NCBI GenBank assembly: GCA_041675285.1
Contig: JBAYTZ010000016.1
Location: 1-64,000, forward strand
Direction of reading: 5' to 3'
Source: Candidatus Delongbacteria bacterium
GTDB lineage: Bacteria > CAIWAD01
Length of the DNA: 64,000 nt
Shown here: in pieces, positions 26,435 through 33,266 of the stretch
How the letters are laid out: each line of letters begins with the position of its first letter
Position numbering within the stretch: the stretch's first letter is position 1
The notes under the pieces: generated by a model
Database searches by the model: none
What the model saw: only the letters and a program-made list of their open reading frames with translations
What the model was told of the DNA's origin: nothing
Program-made: the position numbers and the translations under genes

Positions 26435-26679
26435 GGCGCCTCCTCCTGCCCCCAAGATGGAGGATCCAGCGATCCAGGTCTTGACCATGATTGCTCGCTC
26501 GGCCGGTGCCAGGCTGGATTGTCCTTGGGCTGGGTTGCGTGCGATACAGCCAAGGATCAGCTCTAGCGCGAAGACTCACAGGCTCAAAGGCGTGCTGACT
26601 GTGGGGATGAGCACGCCCTCATCCCATTGCGCCCCGGCCATGGGATCCCCCGGTCAAGCCGGGGATGACGATGAGGGTG
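26435..26679. repeat. Intergenic region with imperfect palindrome (hairpin repeat)
   Basis: No gene seen. The second half (about 26609-26679) is a nested inverted repeat: outer GCACGCCCTCATC ... GATGAGGGTGC, inner CCCCGG-TCAAG-CCGGGG. It directly abuts the ~190-bp dispersed element that follows. The rest holds only the presumed promoter region of the AraC gene. Confidence 0.55.
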
Positions 26680-26870
26680 CGTGAGGTGAAGCCCGCAGGG
26701 CTGAACCAGAAACTGGGTGAAGCGCGAAGCGCGAACCAACTACCAGCGGACCGGGAAGAGCCTGCCTCGGCCGTCTGTCTGACGGCGGCCGTGAGGCCGC
26801 CTAGTTACGGCCGCTGAAAAAAGCGCCTCTTTGGCTCCACCTTTCTGGCGCCAGCAGAAAGGTGGAATAC
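26680..26870. repeat. Dispersed structured intergenic element, copy 1
   Basis: About 190 bp, repeated at 58362-58550. Both copies start CGTGAGGTGAAG and end in the hairpin CCACCTTTCT...AGAAAGGTGG, and share CGGCCGTCTGT, GGCCGTGAGGCC and CTAGTTACGGCCGCTGAA. Several stems differ between copies by paired changes: GCCCGCAGGGC against GGCCTTCAGGCC, and GGCGGCC-GTGA-GGCCGCC against GCCGGCC-GTGA-GGCCGGC. It sits downstream of the P-loop kinase gene and upstream of the AraC gene. There is no ORF with coding character. Confidence 0.75.
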
Positions 26871-26982
26871 ATGGCGCCCGGCCAGGCCGGTGCCAGGCCG
26901 GTGCCAGAGCACTGTCCATCACCCACGACAACGGCCGGCCCCGGGAGGGACCGGCCGTGGAGAGGTCAGGCTGGTGGGACGC

Positions 26983-27699
26983 TCAGGCTTTGGGAATGGC
27001 CCAGAGGTGCTGCAACGTGCGCTCCAGCTCGGGGCCCAGCAGCGCCGGGTCGCCGGTCTTCTCGGGCATGTTCTCGAAGGCCGTGTAGGGGATCTTGAAG
27101 TTGCGCACCTGCACGTACTGCGGATCCGCGGCCTCGATGGCCTCCCAGTCGTTGGTCTTGTAGTAGAACTCCATCTTTTCGTCCGGCAGGCTGTGATACA
27201 GGATGGAATCCTCCTGGCCCGGCCGAGCGCGCTTGCGGTTCTTGCGCAGGCTTTCCTCGAAGGGCACCTTGATGTACATGATGCGCGAGCGGCTCAGCAG
27301 CTCGTCGGAGAGATAACCGAAGGCTTCGCGGAAGCCGTTCTCCCCGCCGCGGGCGAACTCGATCAGCGCCGTGTGCGTGTCGTGATAGTTCGGGTTGTAG
27401 GCCAGCTTCTTGGCGTATTCCAGGTTGATCCGCTCCAGGAACATGTTCCAGACGAAGTGCTCGTTGAAGTAGTACTTCTCGTCGCTGAACTTGCGCGGCA
27501 TGCCGTGCTTGCTGTAGATGTTGTCAATCTCGAAGCACTCCCAGACGAACACGAAGTCGTCGATCTCCTCGAAAGGGCCGACGTGGAAACGCGCCGCGCG
27601 CTCGGCGTCCGGGGTCTTCTTCAGGTAGTCGATCACCTCGCTCTTGCCCGCTGCGGGCCGGCCGATGATGATCAGGTTCTCGAACAGATTCGCGGCCAT
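26983..27699 (-). CDS. P-loop NTPase, probable nucleoside/nucleotide-type kinase
   Basis: A 238-aa soluble protein beginning MAANLFENLIIIGRPAAGKS, a Walker A motif close to those of adenylate-kinase-like and deoxynucleoside kinases, followed by EVIDYLKKTPDAERAARFHV. Later segments include SRIMYIKVPFEESLRKNRKR, with basic residues like a kinase LID region. The substrate and precise family are not recognised. TAGGAG precedes ATG 27699. Its 5' side holds a heptamer-repeat inverted pair and its 3' side the ~190-bp dispersed element, so it is bounded on both sides by repeats. Confidence 0.65.
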   Translation of the reverse strand: MAANLFENLIIIGRPAAGKSEVIDYLKKTPDAERAARFHVGPFEEIDDFVFVWECFEIDNIYSKHGMPRKFSDEKYYFNEHFVWNMFLERINLEYAKKLAYNPNYHDTHTALIEFARGGENGFREAFGYLSDELLSRSRIMYIKVPFEESLRKNRKRARPGQEDSILYHSLPDEKMEFYYKTNDWEAIEAADPQYVQVRNFKIPYTAFENMPEKTGDPALLGPELERTLQHLWAIPKA

Positions 27700-27732
27700 G
27701 TCGGCTCCTATGGATGTGTTTTTTCGAAGCAA

Positions 27733-27821
27733 ACCACAGAGTCACAGAGACACAGAGAGATTAAAGTCTGGTTGAAGAACTCATTTCAGATTGCCTTGGC
27801 TGTGTCTCCGTGTCTCTGTGT
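27733..27821. repeat. Inverted pair of CACAGAG heptamer arrays
   Basis: Left array 27733-27760 (ACCACAGAGTCACAGAGACA, then CAGAGAG) and right array 27800-27821 in the opposite orientation (CTGTGTCTCCGTGTCTCTGT). They could fold into a ~25-bp imperfect stem with a ~40-nt loop. The same arrays recur at 31491, 31951, 58147, 58317 and 61517. Confidence 0.85.
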
Positions 27822-27859
27822 TACAGATCCCCACGCGGGTGGCCTGGTCTTATAGGCGG

Positions 27860-28072
27860 CTAGGCCACACGAGGAGTGGATTCAAACAGCAGGCGTCCCA
27901 CATCAAGCTGGGGAGCCCGCTTTGAAAGCTGCAAGACCTCGATTCCCACCAGCTGGCCTTGATCGTCGTAGTCCACCACAATGCCCGGAGAAATCTCTTC
28001 CGAGCGGGTTGCTTTGCCTTCGCTCAAATCGAGATAGAGCGCATCCGCCTGTTGGTCCACGGTAAGTCTCAT
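27860..28072 (-). CDS. DUF2283 family protein
   Basis: A 70-aa protein matching the small DUF2283 family: VDQQADALYLDLSEGKATRS and then EEISPGIVVDYDDQGQLVGI. These proteins are frequently encoded directly next to DUF4258 proteins, as here, with a 4-bp overlap (28069-28072). By analogy with the arrangement of small toxin-antitoxin operons it is the likely antitoxin-like partner, but I know of no proof of activity for the family. Confidence 0.87.
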   Translation of the reverse strand: MRLTVDQQADALYLDLSEGKATRSEEISPGIVVDYDDQGQLVGIEVLQLSKRAPQLDVGRLLFESTPRVA

Positions 28073-28317
28073 ATCTGTCTCCTTCTGCGATCCAGAAACG
28101 CAGTCACCAGTCGGATCGGCTGCGTTGTGTTATTGACGATCACCCGCAACACACGCTCTTCCGCCTCCTGGATGCGGATCAACCGATGCTCCAGTGATGG
28201 ATCCAGTGCGTCAGGTTCCCGCCAATCCGGCTGGTGAAGGGCGCGTTGGATCCACTCTTCGGGAATTCCGCGCTTGGCGATTGTCAGGCGCGCGTGCTGG
28301 GTCCATTCGAAATCCAT
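28069..28317 (-). CDS. DUF4258 family protein (possible toxin partner)
   Basis: An 82-aa protein of the DUF4258 type: FEWTQHARLTIAKRGIPEEW near the N-terminus, the conserved His/Arg-rich DPSLEHRLIRIQEAEERVLR, and the C-terminal strand RLVTAFLDRRRR. The fold is related by family description to RelE/BrnT-like small RNases, which suggests but does not show ribonuclease activity. It is immediately upstream of, and overlapping, the DUF2283 gene, and starts 1 bp after the stop of the OPA transporter gene, so it may be read from the same transcript. Confidence 0.82.
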   Translation of the reverse strand: MDFEWTQHARLTIAKRGIPEEWIQRALHQPDWREPDALDPSLEHRLIRIQEAEERVLRVIVNNTTQPIRLVTAFLDRRRRQI

Positions 28318-28318
28318 C

Positions 28319-29815
28319 TCAATGCCCGCCGCCCTTCTTGGCCTCCGGATAGGCGCTCCAGACCCGGCTGGCCAGATAGAGGCCCAGGGCCGCCACCGGG
28401 ATCATGGCCAGCGGCCAGGGCCGCCAGTTGACGGGATCCGTGGCCGGGCCGATGAGCGTGCCCGCCTCGTCCAGCTGCTGCTGGGGCAGGATGGCCGCGT
28501 AGGTGAAGCTCATCACCGCCGTGCCCAGATAGACGAAGCCGTCGATGATCCCCACCGCCACGCCCACGTTGCGCGTGCCGCCGAAGTCCATGCTGGCCGT
28601 GCCCGAGAGCATGCCGTGTACGCCGATCACGGCCATGGACATCACGATTACCAAGAGGCCCACCGCCGGCGAGACGTAGGCGAAGGCCAGCACGGCCGCG
28701 CCCAGCAGCATTACGCCGTAGAGCAGCACGGCCACCGGCCCGCGCCGGCTCTTGAAGACGTGGTCGGAGATCACGCCTGCCACCACGCCGCCCAGGATGC
28801 CCGCGATGCAGAGCAAGAGGCCCCAGTTCTCGTAGACGAAGCCGTCCTTCAGGTGCAGGACGCTATCCGTCTGCTTGGCGAAGGTGCGGAACCACTGCAT
28901 GATCGCTTGGCGCAGGAAGCCCGAGCAGAACTCGATCAGCGCGATGGTCATCACCACCGGGTTGCGCAGCATCAGCGCGAAGACCTTGGCCGCGCCCAGG
29001 GGCGGCCCCGTGTCGTTGCTGGAGGCGTCGCCCGTGTTGAAGTCGCGCTGGCCGGCCTCGCCGGGGGTATCCCGCACGTAGATCGTATCCAGCACCCAGA
29101 AAATGCCCAGCAGGATGGCCGGGACGAAGAAGACCCAGGGCAGGCCGCGGGTGGGATCCAGCTCCGTGGCCAGCCCCTTCAGGATCATCGTGCTCCAGTC
29201 GAAGGCGAAGTAGATGCCCAGACTGATCAGGATGCCGAAGATGGCGCCGAAGACGCCGCGCTCGCGCACGTGGAACCAGGCCGCGTTGACCTTGACGATG
29301 GCCACGGCGCCGAAGCTCTGGAAGTACATGTTGAGGCCGTAGAGCCCGGCGAAGAGCAGCACGAAATTCCCGGCGATCCACTGGTGGCCCGGGCCCTGGT
29401 GCAGCAGGCTGAGCGAGGCCAGACCCATCAGCACGTTGGCCACCAGGGCGCCCGCCGCGCCCATCAGGATGGAGAAGCGGCCGCCCAGCTTGTCCGTCAG
29501 CGGCCCGTTGATGATGAAGGAGAAGCCGTAGATGATGGTGCCCACGCCGAAGATCAGCCCGAAGTCCGCGTTGCCCATCATGGCCGAGCCGTCGGAGCCC
29601 ACGATGTCGCCGAAGGCGCCCTTGCTCACCTCCAGGTTGTAGCGTCCCATGTAGAGGAAGGCGTAGGTGAGACCCAGGGGCAGCCAGTTGAGAACGCGTC
29701 GGCGGCGGTAGCCGTCCGTGTGCCCCACGTCGATCTTGGGCAGCCGGCTCAGGACCACCACCACGGCGGCCAGGAGCAGCAGGATCGGCAGCAGGTTGTT
29801 CAGCCAGGCAGGCAT
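28319..29815 (-). CDS. MFS transporter, organophosphate:phosphate antiporter (GlpT/UhpT-like)
   Basis: A 498-aa inner-membrane transporter with about 12 TM helices plus an extra N-terminal one. The OPA-family marker YAFLYMGRYNLEVSKGAFGD is present, with GVGTIIYGFSFIINGPLTDK (motif A-like loop) and SFGAVAIVKVNAAWFHVRER. OPA carriers exchange sugar- or glycerol-phosphates for phosphate. It lies 33 bp downstream of a UshA-like phosphoesterase lipoprotein on the same strand, suggesting that products of extracytoplasmic phosphoester hydrolysis are taken up. The exact substrate is not defined. Confidence 0.85.
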   Translation of the reverse strand: MPAWLNNLLPILLLLAAVVVVLSRLPKIDVGHTDGYRRRRVLNWLPLGLTYAFLYMGRYNLEVSKGAFGDIVGSDGSAMMGNADFGLIFGVGTIIYGFSFIINGPLTDKLGGRFSILMGAAGALVANVLMGLASLSLLHQGPGHQWIAGNFVLLFAGLYGLNMYFQSFGAVAIVKVNAAWFHVRERGVFGAIFGILISLGIYFAFDWSTMILKGLATELDPTRGLPWVFFVPAILLGIFWVLDTIYVRDTPGEAGQRDFNTGDASSNDTGPPLGAAKVFALMLRNPVVMTIALIEFCSGFLRQAIMQWFRTFAKQTDSVLHLKDGFVYENWGLLLCIAGILGGVVAGVISDHVFKSRRGPVAVLLYGVMLLGAAVLAFAYVSPAVGLLVIVMSMAVIGVHGMLSGTASMDFGGTRNVGVAVGIIDGFVYLGTAVMSFTYAAILPQQQLDEAGTLIGPATDPVNWRPWPLAMIPVAALGLYLASRVWSAYPEAKKGGGH

Positions 29816-29848
29816 GGTTCCTCGCTCAGTTGGGGATGGGGTTCGGGT

Positions 29849-31360
29849 TCAGGGGCGATGGGTGAAGCGGCCGCCCGCCGGCGCCTCCAGCTCGGGATGG
29901 GCCGCGATCCACTCCGCCACGGCCGTGAACAGCGTGCCCGAGCGGCTCTCGTGCGCGGCGGGCTCGAAGCCCATGTACTTGGCGCCCAGCCCCAGCACGT
30001 AGTCCACCGTCGCCACCGTGTAGACGGCCCCGGGGTCCAGCGGCTGGCCGGCCACCGTGGGCTCCAGGATCTCCACGCCCGCCGCGCCCTCGCGGTAGGC
30101 GCAGCGGATCCCGGCCAGCTGCAGGATGCCCTGTTCTTCGTGGAGGCTGGCCTTGGCATTGGTGCGCAGCAGGGTCAGCAGCTCCGCGCCCGTGGCGCGG
30201 AAGAGCACGATGGTGTTGGCGAAGGGCAGGATCTGCTTGATGTCCAGCCGTGACACCGGCCCGGACTTCAAGTCCGCGCGCAGGCCGCCCGAGTTCAGCA
30301 GCGCCACGTCGGCACCCGTGATCCCCAGCAGCAGGTCGCTCATCAGGTCGCCCAGGGCGCTCTCTTTGTAGTAGTTGCGACCGAAGTCCGTCGCCGCGTG
30401 GCCGATCACCACGGCGTACTCGGCGTCGATGCGCTCCTCGTGGGTTTTCACCAGCGCCGCCAGTTCGGGATCGGGGTTCTTCACGTCGCGCTGGAAGAGC
30501 GGGATCAGCCGTCCCTCGTGCGCCGTCACCCGGTCGTCCTCCACGGTCAGGTCGAGGCGCCCCAGGTCGCGGGCCGAGCTGCCCGCCTGGGCCACCAGCA
30601 CGCCGTTCACCAGCTGGGGCGTCTTCAGGCGCGTGTGCGAGTGGCCGCCGATGATCACGTCCGCGCCCGTCAGCTGGGTGGCCAGCAGGCTGTCCTCGCG
30701 CCAGCCCTGATGGGTCAGCAGGACGATCAGGTCGGTCTGCGGGTCCAGCTCGGCGATGGCCTCCCGCGCGGTTTCGGCCACCGGCCGCACCTCGATGCCG
30801 CGCATCATCTCGCGGCTGACTTCCTGGGCCAGATCGTCCAGGATCAGACCCACCACGCCGATTTTCAGCCCGCCGCGCTCCAGCACGAGCCAGGGTGCCG
30901 GGGCCAGCAGCTCGCCGTCGCGGCGCAGATTGGCGGAGACCACCGGGAAGCTGGCCAGCCCGATCAGCTTGGGCAGCGTCTCCACGCCGTTGTCGAAATC
31001 GTGGTTGCCGATGGTGGCGGCGTCGAAGCCCACGCGGTTCATCATTTGAATGAAGGCGCCACCCTTCACGCCCTCGGCCTCCACCTCCGAGAGGGGCGTG
31101 CCGGTGAGCCAGTCGCCGGCGTCCAGCACCAGCGTGGCGGACGCGCCGGCCTTTTCCCGGGCCACGGCCTCCTGCAGGGCCACCATGCCGCCGGTCAGGG
31201 GCTTGGGATCCTCCTTGACCCACTCCGCCGGTTCGGGCAGGTAGTGGGTGTGCATGTCGTTGACGTGGAGGATGGTCAGCTGCCGAGGTTGGGCGCAGGC
31301 CGAGAGGGCCGCGCAGGAGCAGAGCAGGACCAGGGTGGATCGCAGGCTGGAAGGGCTCAT
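29849..31360 (-). CDS. 5'-nucleotidase / UshA-like metallophosphoesterase lipoprotein
   Basis: A 503-aa lipoprotein: signal with lipobox LSAC (Cys22). The metallophosphoesterase domain (~27-280) has ILHVNDMHTHYLPEP, DAGDWLTGTPLSEVEA, ATIGNHDFDNGVE, VLLTHQGWRED and VIIGGHSHTRL, all the metal and catalytic residues expected. The C-terminal 5'-nucleotidase domain (~320-480) has ADVALLNSGGLRADLKSG and the substrate-stacking region. It hydrolyses nucleotides or related phosphoesters outside the cytoplasm. First gene before the OPA transporter, probably one operon, with DUF4258/DUF2283 behind. Confidence 0.93.
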   Translation of the reverse strand: MSPSSLRSTLVLLCSCAALSACAQPRQLTILHVNDMHTHYLPEPAEWVKEDPKPLTGGMVALQEAVAREKAGASATLVLDAGDWLTGTPLSEVEAEGVKGGAFIQMMNRVGFDAATIGNHDFDNGVETLPKLIGLASFPVVSANLRRDGELLAPAPWLVLERGGLKIGVVGLILDDLAQEVSREMMRGIEVRPVAETAREAIAELDPQTDLIVLLTHQGWREDSLLATQLTGADVIIGGHSHTRLKTPQLVNGVLVAQAGSSARDLGRLDLTVEDDRVTAHEGRLIPLFQRDVKNPDPELAALVKTHEERIDAEYAVVIGHAATDFGRNYYKESALGDLMSDLLLGITGADVALLNSGGLRADLKSGPVSRLDIKQILPFANTIVLFRATGAELLTLLRTNAKASLHEEQGILQLAGIRCAYREGAAGVEILEPTVAGQPLDPGAVYTVATVDYVLGLGAKYMGFEPAAHESRSGTLFTAVAEWIAAHPELEAPAGGRFTHRP

Positions 31361-31490
31361 GTGCGGCTCCGGTTGTTGAAATGGGCTGACAATATAGGGA
31401 CTCGGTCAGCCCCATGATGTGGGTTCCGTTAGGTCAAGCTCTGTCCAGCCAAGTGGACGAGCGGAGCCAAAGAATCCGAATTCCATCTCA

Positions 31491-31512
31491 ATACAGAGAC
31501 ACGGAGGCACAG
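31491..31512. repeat. CACAGAG-type repeat, left flank of GxxExxY gene
   Basis: ATACAGAGACACGGAGGCAC followed by AG, 36 bp before the GxxExxY start. Compared with the reverse complement of the right flank (31951-31973), 17 of 20 core bases match, so the two form terminal-type inverted repeats around the gene. Confidence 0.85.
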
Positions 31513-31548
31513 TGCTGAGTTGTGGGATCATGGTCCAAAGGGAATGGC

Positions 31549-31929
31549 ATGATCGATTCTGAACTCAACCTCATCTCGGGCCTCATCGTGCGTTCTGCCT
31601 TCCAAGTGCATCGGAATCTCGGCCCGGGCTTATTGGAAAAAATCTACGAGGTCTGCCTGCTGCACGAGATCCGCAAACGCGGATTGCAGGTGGAGAGTCA
31701 GGTCTGGCTTCCCGTCGAATACGATGGGCTTCGATTGGACGCCGCGCTGCGACTCGATGTCGTGGTCGAGGGCCGGGTGTTGATTGAATTGAAGACGGTT
31801 GAGCGAGTGCTACCCGTCCATGAAGCTCAGATCCTCTCTTACCTACGTATCTCCGGATTGAAGATCGGCTTGCTGCTCAACTTCAAGACCCAATTGATGA
31901 AGGAAGGGATACGCAGGTTTATCCTCTGA
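31549..31929 (+). CDS. GxxExxY protein (PD-(D/E)XK nuclease-like)
   Basis: A 126-aa protein with the family-defining motif in NLGPGLLEKIYEVCLLHEIR (G-L-L-E-K-I-Y) and a PD-(D/E)XK-like core: RLDVVVEGRVLIELKTVE provides Asp, then Glu-x-Lys, after EYDGLRLDAA. The C-terminus (EAQILSYLRISGLKIGLLLN) matches family layout and full length. Family members are predicted nucleases of unknown biology that occur in multiple copies in many genomes. ATG 31549 has AAGGGAA upstream. It is the only plus-strand gene between minus-strand genes, and is framed by inverted CACAGAG arrays 36 bp before and 21 bp after it. The base composition is visibly less GC-rich than its neighbours. It looks like an inserted cassette. 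Confidence 0.9.
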   Translation: MIDSELNLISGLIVRSAFQVHRNLGPGLLEKIYEVCLLHEIRKRGLQVESQVWLPVEYDGLRLDAALRLDVVVEGRVLIELKTVERVLPVHEAQILSYLRISGLKIGLLLNFKTQLMKEGIRRFIL

Positions 31930-31950
31930 ACCAAGTGCATTGATTGAAAG

Positions 31951-31973
31951 CTGTGTCTCTGCGTCTCTGTGGT
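31951..31973. repeat. CACAGAG-type repeat, right flank of GxxExxY gene (inverted)
   Basis: CTGTGTCTCTGCGTCTCTGT followed by GGT, the inverted counterpart of the array at 31491. It ends 10 bp before the stop of the convergent MscS-family gene. Confidence 0.85.
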
Positions 31974-31983
31974 CGGTTCCATA

Positions 31984-33039
31984 TCAGCGTGGCTGTTCGA
32001 GCTGCACCGTGCGAGTGGGGAAGGCAAACTCCACGCCCCGCGCGGCGGCCAGGCGCAGGATGGCCAGGTTGATCCGCTGGCGCACCACCAGGTGCTCGTC
32101 GTAGGGGATGGCGTGGGTGAAGTAGACCACCAGCACGTCCAGGCTGCTGGTGCCGAACTCCGTGAAGGCCACCGTCACGGCCTCCGCGTCCACGCCCGGG
32201 TCTGTCACCAGCAACTGCCGGAGATCCTCCACGAAGGCCGTCAGGCGCTCCGGCTCCGTGGCGTAGAGCAGGCCCAGCGACATTTTCACCCGGCGGCAGG
32301 TCATGGCCGACCAGTTCTCGATCTGTTTCTCGGTCAGCAGCTTGTTGGGCACCACGATCAGGCTCTTGGAGAAGGTGCGGATCCGCGTGGAGCGGAACCC
32401 GATGCCCTCCACCGTGCCCTCCTGGCCGTCCACGCGCACCCAGTCGCCCACCCGGAAGGGCCGGTCGCTGAGCACCACCACCGTGCCCAGGATGTTGGCC
32501 AGCGTGTCCTGGGCCGCCAGCGCCACGGCCAGTCCGCCGATGCCCAGCCCCGCCAGCAGGCTGGTGACCTGGTAGCCCAGGTTGTGGGCCACGAACACGG
32601 CCGCCAGCGTGATCAGCAGAAAGCGCAGCACGCCCGTCAGGATGGGCGCGAACTGGCGGCGGCCCGTCTCGTCGCCGGAGAAGAGCCGGTCCTCCAGGAA
32701 GGCAGCCAGCGGCGTGATCAGCCGGTAGAGCAGCCAGATCACCAGCGCCATGGCCGTGGCGTGCCAGGCCAGCTCGAGGTAGCGTGGCAGGTTCAGCGGC
32801 GTGGTGGGGAGTTGCAGCGCCACCAGCGACCAGTAGACACCCAGGCTGAGCAGAAAGGCCGTCATCGGCGGCTGGATGGCCTCCAGCACCAGATCGTCGT
32901 GGCGCATGCTGGTCAGCGCCGTGACCCGCATCAAGTGGCGCAGGATGACCTTTTGGAAGATCAGGCGGACGAGGAGCATGCCGAGCAGGATGCCCGCGGC
33001 CAGCAGCAGGCGGGCGCCATCGAAGTGCAGCTGATTCAA
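31984..33039 (-). CDS. MscS-family mechanosensitive ion channel
   Basis: A 351-aa inner-membrane channel. Several TM helices lie in the first ~170 residues. The pore helix and signature region are LLAGLGIGGLAVALAAQDTL followed by ANILGTVVVLSDRPFRVGDW, then the beta domain (VRVDGQEGTVEGIGFRSTRI) and the cytoplasmic alpha/beta domain (TEFGTSSLDVLVVYFTHAIP). It releases solutes on hypo-osmotic shock. I chose TTG 33039 with AGGGAGA upstream; a GTG at 33141 would add ~34 residues of non-family sequence. The gene ends 10 bp from the inverted repeat of the GxxExxY cassette. Confidence 0.88.
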   Translation of the reverse strand: MNQLHFDGARLLLAAGILLGMLLVRLIFQKVILRHLMRVTALTSMRHDDLVLEAIQPPMTAFLLSLGVYWSLVALQLPTTPLNLPRYLELAWHATAMALVIWLLYRLITPLAAFLEDRLFSGDETGRRQFAPILTGVLRFLLITLAAVFVAHNLGYQVTSLLAGLGIGGLAVALAAQDTLANILGTVVVLSDRPFRVGDWVRVDGQEGTVEGIGFRSTRIRTFSKSLIVVPNKLLTEKQIENWSAMTCRRVKMSLGLLYATEPERLTAFVEDLRQLLVTDPGVDAEAVTVAFTEFGTSSLDVLVVYFTHAIPYDEHLVVRQRINLAILRLAAARGVEFAFPTRTVQLEQPR

Positions 33040-33266
33040 GACGGTGGTTCTCCCTGATGGTCCGGCCCCGCTGGCCGGGCGTTCAAAATAGCCAACGGGG
33101 TGGAAGCTGTCGCGGGCGGCCGGACGACGGGGCTCCGGCACGGCCGTCAGCCTCGCCCCGCCACCGGGGCTCCTTGCGGCTTGCCGGGAGCGGAGGTAGA
33201 TTCCCAGTGCCGCCCACTCATCCCGGGCGACGAACTCTCCCGATCAACCCAAGCAGGGGAACTCGC

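Noticed and set aside
33040..33141. 34-residue N-terminal extension of the MscS-family protein
   Set aside because: The extension (PEPRRPAARDSFHPVGYFER...) has no membrane or family character; TTG 33039 behind AGGGAGA places the first TM helix normally.
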